A DNA stretch of 64,000 nt from Capsulimonas corticalis. Its GTDB lineage: Bacteria; Armatimonadota; Armatimonadia; Armatimonadales; Capsulimonadaceae. The stretch covers positions 5,208,001 to 5,272,000 of the forward strand of contig NZ_AP025739.1 in NCBI RefSeq assembly GCF_003574315.2, read 5' to 3'. How positions within the stretch are numbered: position 1 is the stretch's first letter; the number at the start of each line of letters is the position of its first letter. The notes under the pieces are model-generated. The model did not search any database and was not told the DNA's origin. It was given only the letters and a program-made list of their open reading frames with translations. A program made the translations under genes and the position numbers. Below, piece after piece: positions 44,386 to 51,875 of the stretch.

Positions 44386-45399
44386 TTGCCGACATCGAAT
44401 ATCACCGAGACGCTGGCCAATCTCAGCATTACCTGGATCCTGGGAATGATCGCGATCGCGACGTTTCTTCGCGTGACGCTCGTTCGCAATTCGAGCCCCC
44501 TCGCGCGGTCCAGCGCTGAGTTCCTGGAGTCCGGGATCATCGCCATCGCTCTGGTGTTTCTGATCCTGCGCCCCTTTGTCGTTCAAGCGTACTTCATCCC
44601 CTCCCCCTCCATGGAGCCGACCCTGCTGGGCGAAAACGGCTCCGGCGACCGGATCCTCGTCAACAAGCTGGACTACCGTCTCCGCAGCCCGCAGCGCGAC
44701 AATGTCGTCGTCTTTATCCCGCCGGCCGCCGCCACGGAAGGCTCGCCGGATGAGCCGTCCGGAGCGCCCATCAATTACATCAAACGCCTGATCGGGGCGC
44801 CGGGCGATGTGATCCAAACGACGGCGGGACGGGTCTATATCAACGGCGCGCCTTACACGCATTCGGACATCCGGGAGAAGTTCGCCCAGGCCGGCCTCTT
44901 TGGCGACGAAGCGAAGCAGGAATCCCAGATGGATCCGCAGTACGATTCCCAGGCGAATTACCATGTGCGCTTCCGTCCCGACGCGGTTTTGATCAACGAC
45001 CAGCCGGTTCCCAAGTCGCGCGTGGCCGAGATCATCACGGGCTTCTCCGGCGCCTCCGTTCGTATCGAGCCGGGAGTTACCCGGCGAAACGGCGTTCGGC
45101 TGGACGAGCCATTCACGGCCGAAGATCCGGATTACGACCTGCAATTACTCAATGGGCAATCCCTCAAGCGCGACGGCGCCAACTGCCGCTTGAACGGCGT
45201 CAGCATCTCCAACGACGATTACAACCGCATGGCGGCGACTCCTCCCGGCCGAGTCCCTCCCGGCTGCTTCTTTATGATGGGCGACAACCGCAACGACAGC
45301 AAAGACAGCACGGAATGGGGGCCGCTGGACGGCAATCGGGTCGTCGGCAAGGCGCAGTTTATCTTCTGGCCGCTGAGCCGTCTCCGCGCGATTCAATAA
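44386..45399 (+). CDS. lepB: Signal peptidase I
   Basis: Membrane protease that cleaves signal peptides from exported proteins. TTG 44386 follows ACGGAAAG by about seven bases. The 337 residues carry two N-terminal helices (about 12-30 and 50-68). The catalytic Ser75 is in FIPSPSMEPTL and the general-base Lys133 in YIKRLIGAPGD. The C-terminal box E is GDNRNDSKDSTEWGP. Between Lys133 and box E lies an extended region of about 165 residues (THSDIREKFAQAGLF, DPDYDLQLLNGQSL), longer than in Bacillus SipS. rnhB follows closely. Confidence 0.95.
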   Translation: MPTSNITETLANLSITWILGMIAIATFLRVTLVRNSSPLARSSAEFLESGIIAIALVFLILRPFVVQAYFIPSPSMEPTLLGENGSGDRILVNKLDYRLRSPQRDNVVVFIPPAAATEGSPDEPSGAPINYIKRLIGAPGDVIQTTAGRVYINGAPYTHSDIREKFAQAGLFGDEAKQESQMDPQYDSQANYHVRFRPDAVLINDQPVPKSRVAEIITGFSGASVRIEPGVTRRNGVRLDEPFTAEDPDYDLQLLNGQSLKRDGANCRLNGVSISNDDYNRMAATPPGRVPPGCFFMMGDNRNDSKDSTEWGPLDGNRVVGKAQFIFWPLSRLRAIQ

Positions 45400-45416
45400 A
45401 CGCCGATTTTTCAACT

Positions 45417-46070
45417 ATGAGTGTCGAACCAATCAATCTGTGGAGCTTTGAAATGGCCGCGCGTGAAGCGGGCCACGCGATCATTGCCGGTGTGGATGAA
45501 GTGGGGCGCGGACCGCTCGCCGGCCCCGTGGTGGCCGCCTGCGTGGTCCTTCCGGAGACGTTCTCCACGGATGGGATCAACGATTCCAAGAAGCTGACCG
45601 AGAAGCGGCGGGAAAAGGCGTATGACCGCATCCTCGCCGAGGCGCTCGCCGTGGGCGTGGGAATCGTGCCGCGCGAGATGATCGATCAGATCAATATCCT
45701 GCACGCCACACATCTGGCGATGAGCAAAGCCGTCCGTAACCTGCCCCAGGAGTGGGCGCCGGATATTGTCTTGATCGACGGCCTGCCCGTGCACGGCATT
45801 CCCTGCGCGCACCAGAAGGCGATTGTCGGCGGGGACGGCCTGAGCGTCAGCATCGCCGCCGCCTCGATCCTCGCGAAGGTCACGCGGGATCGCATGATGG
45901 CGGCGTACGACAAGAAGTATCCGGAGTACGGATTCGCCAAGCATAAAGGCTACGGCTCCGCCGTGCATATGGCCGCGCTGCGCGAGCACGGCGCGTGCCC
46001 GATTCACCGCCGCTCCTTCGCCCCCGTGGCCGCCGCGCCGAGATCCAACCGTTATGGAGATCAATCGTAA
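45417..46070 (+). CDS. rnhB: Ribonuclease HII
   Basis: Removes RNA from RNA-DNA hybrids and single ribonucleotides from DNA. The start at 45417 gives 217 residues, beginning MSVEPINLWSFEMAAREAGH; a longer frame begins inside lepB and was rejected. Catalytic motif: GVDEVGRGPLAGPV (Asp27, Glu28). VLIDGLPV and IAAASILAKVTRDRMM supply the other acidic and helical hallmarks. It overlaps the next gene by 17 bases. Confidence 0.96.
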   Translation: MSVEPINLWSFEMAAREAGHAIIAGVDEVGRGPLAGPVVAACVVLPETFSTDGINDSKKLTEKRREKAYDRILAEALAVGVGIVPREMIDQINILHATHLAMSKAVRNLPQEWAPDIVLIDGLPVHGIPCAHQKAIVGGDGLSVSIAAASILAKVTRDRMMAAYDKKYPEYGFAKHKGYGSAVHMAALREHGACPIHRRSFAPVAAAPRSNRYGDQS

Positions 46071-46449
46071 GGCGGTCGGCGACGCCGGTGAGGCGGACAC
46101 GATCGCCTATCTCGAATCGCATGGATACCGGATGGTGGACGCCAACGTCCGCCCTTTCCACGACATGCGGCGCGGCGAGATCGATCTCATCGGCTGGCAC
46201 GGCGAATATCTCGTATTCATCGAAGTCAAAACCCGCCGGGCGCGCAGCGCCTCGTCGTCTCTGACGCCCGCCGAAGCCGTGAACGCTCCCAAACGCCGCC
46301 AGCTCCTCGCGCTCGCCGAAGCCTATCTCTCACTCCACCAATTGGACGACATCCCCTGCCGCTTCGATGTCGTCGAAGTGATCCGCCGGCGCGACGGCTC
46401 CGCGCAAATCACGATCATTCCCAACGCGTTTACTGGAGATGACGCTTAG
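46054..46449 (+). CDS. yraN: YraN family (UPF0102) endonuclease-fold protein
   Basis: A 131-residue PD-(D/E)XK-fold protein conserved next to rnhB in many bacteria. Visible motifs are GDAGEADTIAYLESHGY, RGEIDLIGWHGEYLVFIEVKTRR (the E-x-D-x(n)-E-x-K active-site array) and FDVVEV. It probably acts on branched DNA or DNA-RNA; the true function is uncertain. It overlaps rnhB and converges with the O-methyltransferase, sharing the last four bases. Confidence 0.93.
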   Translation: MEINRKAVGDAGEADTIAYLESHGYRMVDANVRPFHDMRRGEIDLIGWHGEYLVFIEVKTRRARSASSSLTPAEAVNAPKRRQLLALAEAYLSLHQLDDIPCRFDVVEVIRRRDGSAQITIIPNAFTGDDA

Positions 46450-47099
46450 CCGGGAGATCGTTTGAACGAAACCGTCAGGCCATCCATGCCGTGCTGGCGC
46501 AGGATCGGGATGATGATCGTCGTCAGGTCCGATCGCCGCGCGACGGCGGCGTTATAAAATTTTGTCCCGCTCTCCTCGCCCGTCAGCACGGCGTCGGGCA
46601 GCGTGTTATCGCCGAGCAGCAGGCCGCCCCTGCGCAGCAGCGGCAGGGCGAGATTCAGATACTCCGTATAACTGTCTTTGTCGGCGTCGATAAACACGAG
46701 ATCGAACAGCGGCTCGCCCGTGGCGGCCAGCCGTCGGAGCGTTTCCGACGCCGGGCCGACACGCACTTCGGTCTTCTGCACGACGCCGGCGCGCTCGAAA
46801 TTTCGGCGCGCGACTTCGGCGTGATGAGCATCGATTTCCAGTGTGATTAGCTTGCCGTCTTCTGGAAGGGCGCGGGCGAAATGGATGCCGCTGTATCCTC
46901 CCAGCGTTCCAATCTCCAGAATCCGCGTCGCGCCGACAGTGAGCGCGAGGACTTCCAGCAGTTTCCCCTCCACCGCCGAGACATTGATCCCCGGCACGTT
47001 CTCCCGCTCCATCTCCGCGAGCGCTCCCGTGAGAGCGTCGTCTTGCGGGGCAAACAAAGCGGAGATGTAGTCGTTATAAGCGCGTGTGCTCAGTTCCAT
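46446..47099 (-). CDS. O-methyltransferase (caffeoyl-CoA/catechol type)
   Basis: A 217-residue class I methyltransferase. ILEIGTLGGYSGIHFARALP is the SAM loop, ITLEIDAHHAEVARRNF the second motif, and FDLVFIDADKDSYTEYLNLALPLLRRGGLLLGDN the metal-binding region. These define the OMT_3 family, which methylates hydroxyl groups of small aromatic or catechol substrates with Mg2+. The substrate is unknown. The gene is isolated from its neighbours, converging with yraN. Confidence 0.93.
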   Translation of the reverse strand: MELSTRAYNDYISALFAPQDDALTGALAEMERENVPGINVSAVEGKLLEVLALTVGATRILEIGTLGGYSGIHFARALPEDGKLITLEIDAHHAEVARRNFERAGVVQKTEVRVGPASETLRRLAATGEPLFDLVFIDADKDSYTEYLNLALPLLRRGGLLLGDNTLPDAVLTGEESGTKFYNAAVARRSDLTTIIIPILRQHGMDGLTVSFKRSPG

Positions 47100-47155
47100 G
47101 TCGGTTTTTCACTTTCCCTTCGCCAAGCCGGGAGGTTCCGCGAAGAATTCGACGG

Positions 47156-47554
47156 TCAATCCCAATTGTTTTCGTCCCGCGAGCGTCCGGCCGTCGGCAG
47201 GATCATGTATCCCTGTACGGCCAGGTTAACCCGCGCCATAAATTCTATCATGGAAGAGATGTTTTCCATGAGCGAAGCCGACTTGACGCCGACCTCATCT
47301 CGCAACTGGATAATCTTCGGGCCGTGTTCGGGGCTGCCCGGAAGCTGGCGCTTCGATTCTTCCCGGGGCGTGCGGTCGATGCGGCCTGGCCGCAACCCGT
47401 CGGCGCCCCAGACGTCTTTCGAAGACAGCGGCGGAGCCCGGCGAGGTTTCCGCTCCAGACTTCTTTCTCTTTCTGCGGAGCCGTCTCGGAACAGCATCGG
47501 GGCCAGGGTTAGCAGGGCGATCATGATCGGAGCAACCACATAAAGCATGTTCAT
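47156..47554 (-). CDS. Unknown protein with N-terminal membrane anchor
   Basis: A 132-residue protein: one N-terminal helix (MLYVVAPIMIALLTLAPMLF), a polar, arginine-rich linker (ERKPRRAPPLSSKDVWGADGLRPG), and a helical C-terminal domain (IIQLRDEVGVKSASLMENISSMIEFM). No known family. It is probably a small anchored protein with the bulk in the cytoplasm or the periplasm. It is divergent from the LacI-like gene, which might regulate it. Confidence 0.7.
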   Translation of the reverse strand: MNMLYVVAPIMIALLTLAPMLFRDGSAERERSLERKPRRAPPLSSKDVWGADGLRPGRIDRTPREESKRQLPGSPEHGPKIIQLRDEVGVKSASLMENISSMIEFMARVNLAVQGYMILPTAGRSRDENNWD

Positions 47555-47593
47555 AGTACGTCTTTCTTTCGTAGCAGCGTCAGAAACACCACT

Positions 47594-47622
47594 TGATGTA
47601 ACAGGTACATCAGATATATCTG
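47594..47622. promoter_or_regulatory. Overlapping palindromes, candidate operator
   Basis: TGATGTA-ACAGG-TACATCA (47594-47612) is a perfect 7-bp inverted repeat. It is abutted by the 12-bp palindrome CAGATATATCTG (47611-47622). Both lie between a minus-strand gene and the LacI-like regulator, in a GC-poor stretch. Confidence 0.55.
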
Positions 47623-47746
47623 TTTTACCTCAATCTTACGCTAAACTAACACGATTAGACGATATCAAGTTCCATAATTTGTAAAAACTGCTGATAATTA
47701 TGGCTTGTATTAGTATTTTGTCTATTTTAAAGGTTTTATTGCAACT

Positions 47747-47777
47747 TTGTCTAGCCTGTGGCGCTGCCGGGTATAAT
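47747..47777 (+). promoter_or_regulatory. Promoter of the LacI-like gene
   Basis: TTGTCT (47747-47752), 19 bases, TATAAT (47772-47777); the ATG is at 47796 after TGGAGG. Confidence 0.72.
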
Positions 47778-47795
47778 ACGTTATGGAGGCTTCCC

Positions 47796-49172
47796 ATGAC
47801 GATATCTGTTCATCCCGTCGCCACCGTCTGCCCCTCTTGCGGGGGAATCGAACATCAGACCAAGGCGGGGAGCAATCATGGCTGCCAGCGCTACAAATGC
47901 GGTCTCTGCCAGCATCGTTACACTCCGGCTGCCGGTGAGCGCGGCTACCCAACCGAGATCCGGGCGCAGGCCGCTCTCCTGCGTTCTCAAGGAGTGACGA
48001 TCCGGGAGATCGCCCACCGGCTCGGCGTGAACCATCAGAGCGTCGCCAACTGGCTCCGGTCGTCCGGGGGCGAGGACGACGTCCCGCCGAAATTCGACCG
48101 TGAGACCGGGCTAACGACGCCGGCACAGATCGCGTCGCCCAAGCGCCGGCCGACCATCCACGACGTGGCGGCGCGCGCCGGCGTCTCCGTATCCTCCATC
48201 TCCAATTATATCAACCAGCGGGGCCGCATGACGGAGGCGACCCGGCAGCGTATCCACGCGGCGGTCGAGGAGCTCAACTTCACCCCGAGCGCGTTGACCC
48301 AGGCGATCCGGAAGCGGCGCACCAATATCCTCGGCGTCTTGGCCTTCGGCATGCACGGGTTGGACGAGACCGACGGATCCTCACTGGCGCCCGCGCTGCT
48401 GCGAGGCTTCTACGATGGCGCCGACGACGCGGGAAACGATCTGCTCCTCTATACACAAGGGCCGGATTGCGAACGCGGAGAGCGAGGGCTGCGATTTCTG
48501 GACGGCCATATCGATGGCCTGCTCTGGGTAAGCCCCAACCTGCATGAGCCCAGTTTGGAGCGAGTCGTAGCGGCCGGCCTGCCGGTCGTGGCCCTGCTGG
48601 CGCGCCGGGTCGCGGAGGGAGCCGGTTATGTGGACGGCGACAATCGAGGGGCGATGCGAATGCTCGTCGCGCACCTCGCCGAGCGGGGGCATCGGCGCAT
48701 CGCCTATACCGGTCCGGAACGCTACTCCGACCTGGTGGACCGGCACGAAGGCTATCAAACGGCCCTCGCCGAACACGGTCTGCCCTGGGATGCGGCTTTG
48801 CAGGTGCGCATCGGCAAGAAGGAACTCGAAGAGACGTACGGGCAGATCCTCGACGGCTGGCTGGCGCTGCCGGATCCGCCGACCGCCATAATGTGCTGGG
48901 ACGATCAGCCCGCCGCCCTGTTCGCCGACGCCCTCCAGGCGCGCGGACTGCGCGTGCCGGAGGATATGGCCCTGACAGGCTTCGACGATACGCCCATCGC
49001 CTCACGGGTAGCCGGCGGCCTGACAACAGTGCGCCAGCCATTTCGACAGATGGGCAGGCAAGCCGTGGAAAGCCTGCTGGCCCTGGTCCGAGGGGATTCG
49101 ATGGAGATCCCTCGACAAATCCTCCCCATGGAGCTGGTGGTGCGCGCCTCCACGGGAGGCCGACGGAGCTAG
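47796..49172 (+). CDS. LacI-family regulator with N-terminal zinc ribbon and extra HTH
   Basis: The ATG at 47796 follows TGGAGG by six bases. The 458-residue product begins with a C4 zinc ribbon (Cys12, Cys15, Cys35, Cys38) and an HTH (GVTIREIAHRLGVNHQSVANW, from 67), both like the InsA/IS1 transposase DNA-binding unit. A linker leads to a standard LacI HTH (TIHDVAARAGVSVSSISNYI, from 120), hinge (SALTQAIRKRR) and periplasmic-binding-like effector domain from about 178. Sugar or nucleoside effectors are usual. Two tandem DNA-binding units are unusual for LacI proteins. Palindromes upstream could be its operators. Confidence 0.92.
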   Translation: MTISVHPVATVCPSCGGIEHQTKAGSNHGCQRYKCGLCQHRYTPAAGERGYPTEIRAQAALLRSQGVTIREIAHRLGVNHQSVANWLRSSGGEDDVPPKFDRETGLTTPAQIASPKRRPTIHDVAARAGVSVSSISNYINQRGRMTEATRQRIHAAVEELNFTPSALTQAIRKRRTNILGVLAFGMHGLDETDGSSLAPALLRGFYDGADDAGNDLLLYTQGPDCERGERGLRFLDGHIDGLLWVSPNLHEPSLERVVAAGLPVVALLARRVAEGAGYVDGDNRGAMRMLVAHLAERGHRRIAYTGPERYSDLVDRHEGYQTALAEHGLPWDAALQVRIGKKELEETYGQILDGWLALPDPPTAIMCWDDQPAALFADALQARGLRVPEDMALTGFDDTPIASRVAGGLTTVRQPFRQMGRQAVESLLALVRGDSMEIPRQILPMELVVRASTGGRRS

Positions 49173-49312
49173 AAAACCAAGTCCAGATTCGGCCGAAGGC
49201 CGGGCATAGATCACTCAGGGGCGGCCAAAGCGCGGGGGCGGATCACCAACGCCACGGACAGCGCCGCAAGCCCCGCGTGAGGGAGGCGCCGCAAACCCGC
49301 AGCGGCGGTCGG

Positions 49313-50257
49313 TTACGCGGTCAGTATCTCCCGCGAAACTTGCCAGAGGCGCGCGGCCGCCTCAGGATCGAGTGCGTGAGCGGCGACTCCGCGAACGCTT
49401 CCGGGCTGGTGCGGCTCGGCTTCATTGCAGTCCTCGAAGTAACGGCCTCCAACGCCCTCCACCAAGGGCGATGCGGCCAGGAGCACGGAAGTGGCGGCGC
49501 CCTGCTCGGGCGTCTTCCAATGCAGCTCCGTCGATTCACGGATCCGTGTTTCCATCATGTCGGTCTCTTCCGCGCTGAGATGACGCTGAAGATTCGAGCG
49601 GATGGCGCCGGGCATCAGCGCATTGACGAACACGCCGTCGCCGGCCCATTGCTTGCTCGCCTCCACCGCGAAGAGAACGTTGGCCGTTTTGGATTGCCCA
49701 TACGCCAGCCACGGATCGTAGGGACGATTATGGAAATGGATGTCGTCTAATACGACCGGAGAGCGCAGATGGGCGCCGGAGCTGACCGAGACCACGCGCG
49801 CTCCGCCGGCGGCGGCGAGTGCTCGGCGCAGTCCATAAGCAAGCGCGAAGTGCCCGATATGGTTGGTGGCGAACTGCATCTCCCACTCCTCCGGCGTGCG
49901 CATCTCCGGAGACGCCATGACGCCGGCGTTATTCACCAGAATATGCAGCGGGCCTTCCCAAGCGGCGACGAATGCCGCCACCGACGCGCGGTCGGCCAGG
50001 TCCAGCAGGGCAACGCGAACCTTCTCCGAGCCGGTAGTGGCGGCAATATCCTCGGCGGCGCGCGCGCCCGCCTCGGCGTTACGCACAGCAATGGTGACTT
50101 CCGCGCCCGCGCCGGCGAGAGCCCGTGCGGTTTCGACGCCGATGCCGGACGCTCCGCCCGTGACGATGGCGCGGCGGCCATTGAGATCGACGCCCGCCAG
50201 GACATCGGCGGCGGTGGAATCGGCGGTGAAGGGTGTGACAATACGAGTCGTCGTCAT
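49313..50257 (-). CDS. Short-chain dehydrogenase (retinol-dehydrogenase-like)
   Basis: A 314-residue SDR. The cofactor loop is TGGASGIGVETARAL (from residue 34), the structural motif NNAGVMASPE, the catalytic serine in VVSVSSGAH and the YxxxK in YGQSKTANVLFA. The extended C-terminus (HALDPEAAARLWQVSREI) is typical of the WWOX/retinol-dehydrogenase-like branch, which is long and annotated loosely. Substrate unknown. It is divergent from aroA; no ribosome binding site is obvious beyond AGGAGAA just upstream of the ATG. Confidence 0.92.
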   Translation of the reverse strand: MTTTRIVTPFTADSTAADVLAGVDLNGRRAIVTGGASGIGVETARALAGAGAEVTIAVRNAEAGARAAEDIAATTGSEKVRVALLDLADRASVAAFVAAWEGPLHILVNNAGVMASPEMRTPEEWEMQFATNHIGHFALAYGLRRALAAAGGARVVSVSSGAHLRSPVVLDDIHFHNRPYDPWLAYGQSKTANVLFAVEASKQWAGDGVFVNALMPGAIRSNLQRHLSAEETDMMETRIRESTELHWKTPEQGAATSVLLAASPLVEGVGGRYFEDCNEAEPHQPGSVRGVAAHALDPEAAARLWQVSREILTA

Positions 50258-50380
50258 AGTCTCTTGTTCTCCTGTGCGCCGCGCCTGGGTGAGCGGCGAC
50301 GCGTGTCGTCTTCCATTCTCAATTCTGCGCGTGGGCGGCGAGTTTCTCGGAAAACATCGCCAGGGCCTATCATACCCATA

Positions 50381-50408
50381 TCGACTTTTCCGAGAAAAGT
50401 GCTAAAAT
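50381..50408 (+). promoter_or_regulatory. Putative promoter of aroA
   Basis: TCGACT (50381-50386), 16 bases and TAAAAT (50403-50408). The aroA ATG is at 50414, leaving no room for a ribosome binding site. Confidence 0.5.
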
Positions 50409-50413
50409 TGCCC

Positions 50414-51736
50414 ATGCCGTCTTTTGAATATCCTGAGAAACTTCCCTTGACGCCCGTTGATGGGCCCGTCCATTCCGCCGTCCGATTGCCCGGCTCCAAG
50501 AGCATCACGAACCGGGCGCTGCTGCTCGCGGCTCTGGCCGACGGCAAGAGCGTTCTGCGCGATCCGCTTCAGTCTGATGACACCCTTTATATGTTCGAAG
50601 CCCTGCGCAGCCTGGGCGTCGATGTGACGCTGACGGACGCTGGCGACTTTGAGGTCATCGGCGTCGGCGGCGCCTTCTCCGCGCCCGCCAAATCGCCCAT
50701 CTTTATCGGCAACTCCGGCACGACCGTGCGGTTCCTGACAGCGGCGGCGTGCCTTGCGCCCGCCGGATCGGACGTGGTGCTGGACGGCGTCGCCCGCATG
50801 CGTGAGCGCCCGATCCGCGATCTGCTCGGCGCGCTGATCTCTCTGGGCGTCGATGCGGAGAGCGTGAACGGGCACGGCTGCCCACCCGTGCGCGTGCGCG
50901 GCGGCGGACTCCCGGGCGGCAAATGCCTGCTGCGCGGCGATGTCAGCAGCCAGTTCCTGACCGCGCTGCTCCAGGCTGCGCCGTACGCCAAACAAAACGT
51001 CGAGATCGAGATCGTCGGGGATCTGATTTCCAAACCGTACGTCGATATGACGCAAAATGTGATGCACGCGTTCGGCGTCGAAATGGTCAACAGCAATTAC
51101 CGGCATTTGACTGTCGCCGCCGGCCAGCGCTATGAAGGCCGCGAGTACGATGTCGAAGCCGACGCCTCCAACGCGACTTACTTCCTGGCCGCCGCCGCCG
51201 TGACCGGCGGCAGCGTCATTCTGGAAAACCTGGGCGCCGGGTCCATTCAAGGCGACGCCAAATTTGCCCGCGTTCTGGAGCAGATGGGCTGCGATGTCGA
51301 CTTCGGTGTCCACATCGCCGTGCGCGGCCCGCAAACCCTGAAAGCGATCGATGTCGATCTGGAAGCCATTCCCGACACCGCGCAGACCCTCGCCGTCATC
51401 GCCGCCTTCGCCGACGGTCCCAGCACCCTGCGCGGCCTCGCCAGCCTGCGCGTCAAAGAAACGGACCGGATCGCCGCCATCACCAACGAACTCACCAAAC
51501 TCGGCGTCGGCGTCGAAGAAGGCCGTGATTTCTGGACCATCACCCCACCCGCCGCCGGCCAGTACCAGCCCGCCGAGATCAAAACCTACGACGACCACCG
51601 CATGGCCATGTCCTTCGCCGTCGCCGGTCTGCGCCTCCCCGGCGTCACCATCCTCGATCCTGGCTGCGTGGCGAAGACCTTTCCTGACTTCTGGGAGCGA
51701 TGGGAGAAATTTTTCTACACAGCAAAACAGCAGTAA
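50414..51736 (+). CDS. aroA: 3-phosphoshikimate 1-carboxyvinyltransferase (EPSP synthase)
   Basis: Transfers enolpyruvate from PEP to shikimate-3-phosphate in aromatic amino acid synthesis. The ATG at 50414 gives 440 residues starting MPSFEYPEKLPLTPV; a much longer open frame upstream runs antisense through the SDR gene and is rejected. The substrate loops are LPGSKSITNRALLLAAL, GNSGTTVRFLTA and RPIRDLLGAL. DASNATYFLAAAAVTGG, KETDRIAAITNELTKLG and DDHRMAMSFAVAGL are the C-lobe hallmarks. A -10-like hexamer just before the ATG suggests a leaderless message. A strong terminator follows. Confidence 0.96.
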   Translation: MPSFEYPEKLPLTPVDGPVHSAVRLPGSKSITNRALLLAALADGKSVLRDPLQSDDTLYMFEALRSLGVDVTLTDAGDFEVIGVGGAFSAPAKSPIFIGNSGTTVRFLTAAACLAPAGSDVVLDGVARMRERPIRDLLGALISLGVDAESVNGHGCPPVRVRGGGLPGGKCLLRGDVSSQFLTALLQAAPYAKQNVEIEIVGDLISKPYVDMTQNVMHAFGVEMVNSNYRHLTVAAGQRYEGREYDVEADASNATYFLAAAAVTGGSVILENLGAGSIQGDAKFARVLEQMGCDVDFGVHIAVRGPQTLKAIDVDLEAIPDTAQTLAVIAAFADGPSTLRGLASLRVKETDRIAAITNELTKLGVGVEEGRDFWTITPPAAGQYQPAEIKTYDDHRMAMSFAVAGLRLPGVTILDPGCVAKTFPDFWERWEKFFYTAKQQ

Positions 51737-51767
51737 ACAGCCATAAAGATTTTGTTTCTCCTTTTCT

Positions 51768-51805
51768 AGGCGCTTCCTGTACACCTGTACAGGAAGCGCC
51801 TTTTT
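51768..51805 (+). terminator. Strong terminator after aroA
   Basis: AGGCGCTTCCTGTACA (51768-51783) and TGTACAGGAAGCGCCT (51786-51801) form a nearly uninterrupted stem, followed by Ts. Confidence 0.93.
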
Positions 51806-51875
51806 GCGCGGGTTCAACCAATGCCTCCCGAGACAAGGCGACCATGCGATGCTGTGGCGCAATGAGGAGGAAACT

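Noticed and set aside
47796-48090. Remnant of an IS1-type insertion sequence
   Set aside because: The zinc ribbon and HTH are in frame with LacI, behind a promoter and good ribosome binding site, and no inverted repeats or transposase core are present.
49769-50413. Long N-terminal extension of aroA
   Set aside because: It runs antisense through the SDR gene and past the putative promoter; homologous EPSP synthases begin at 50414.
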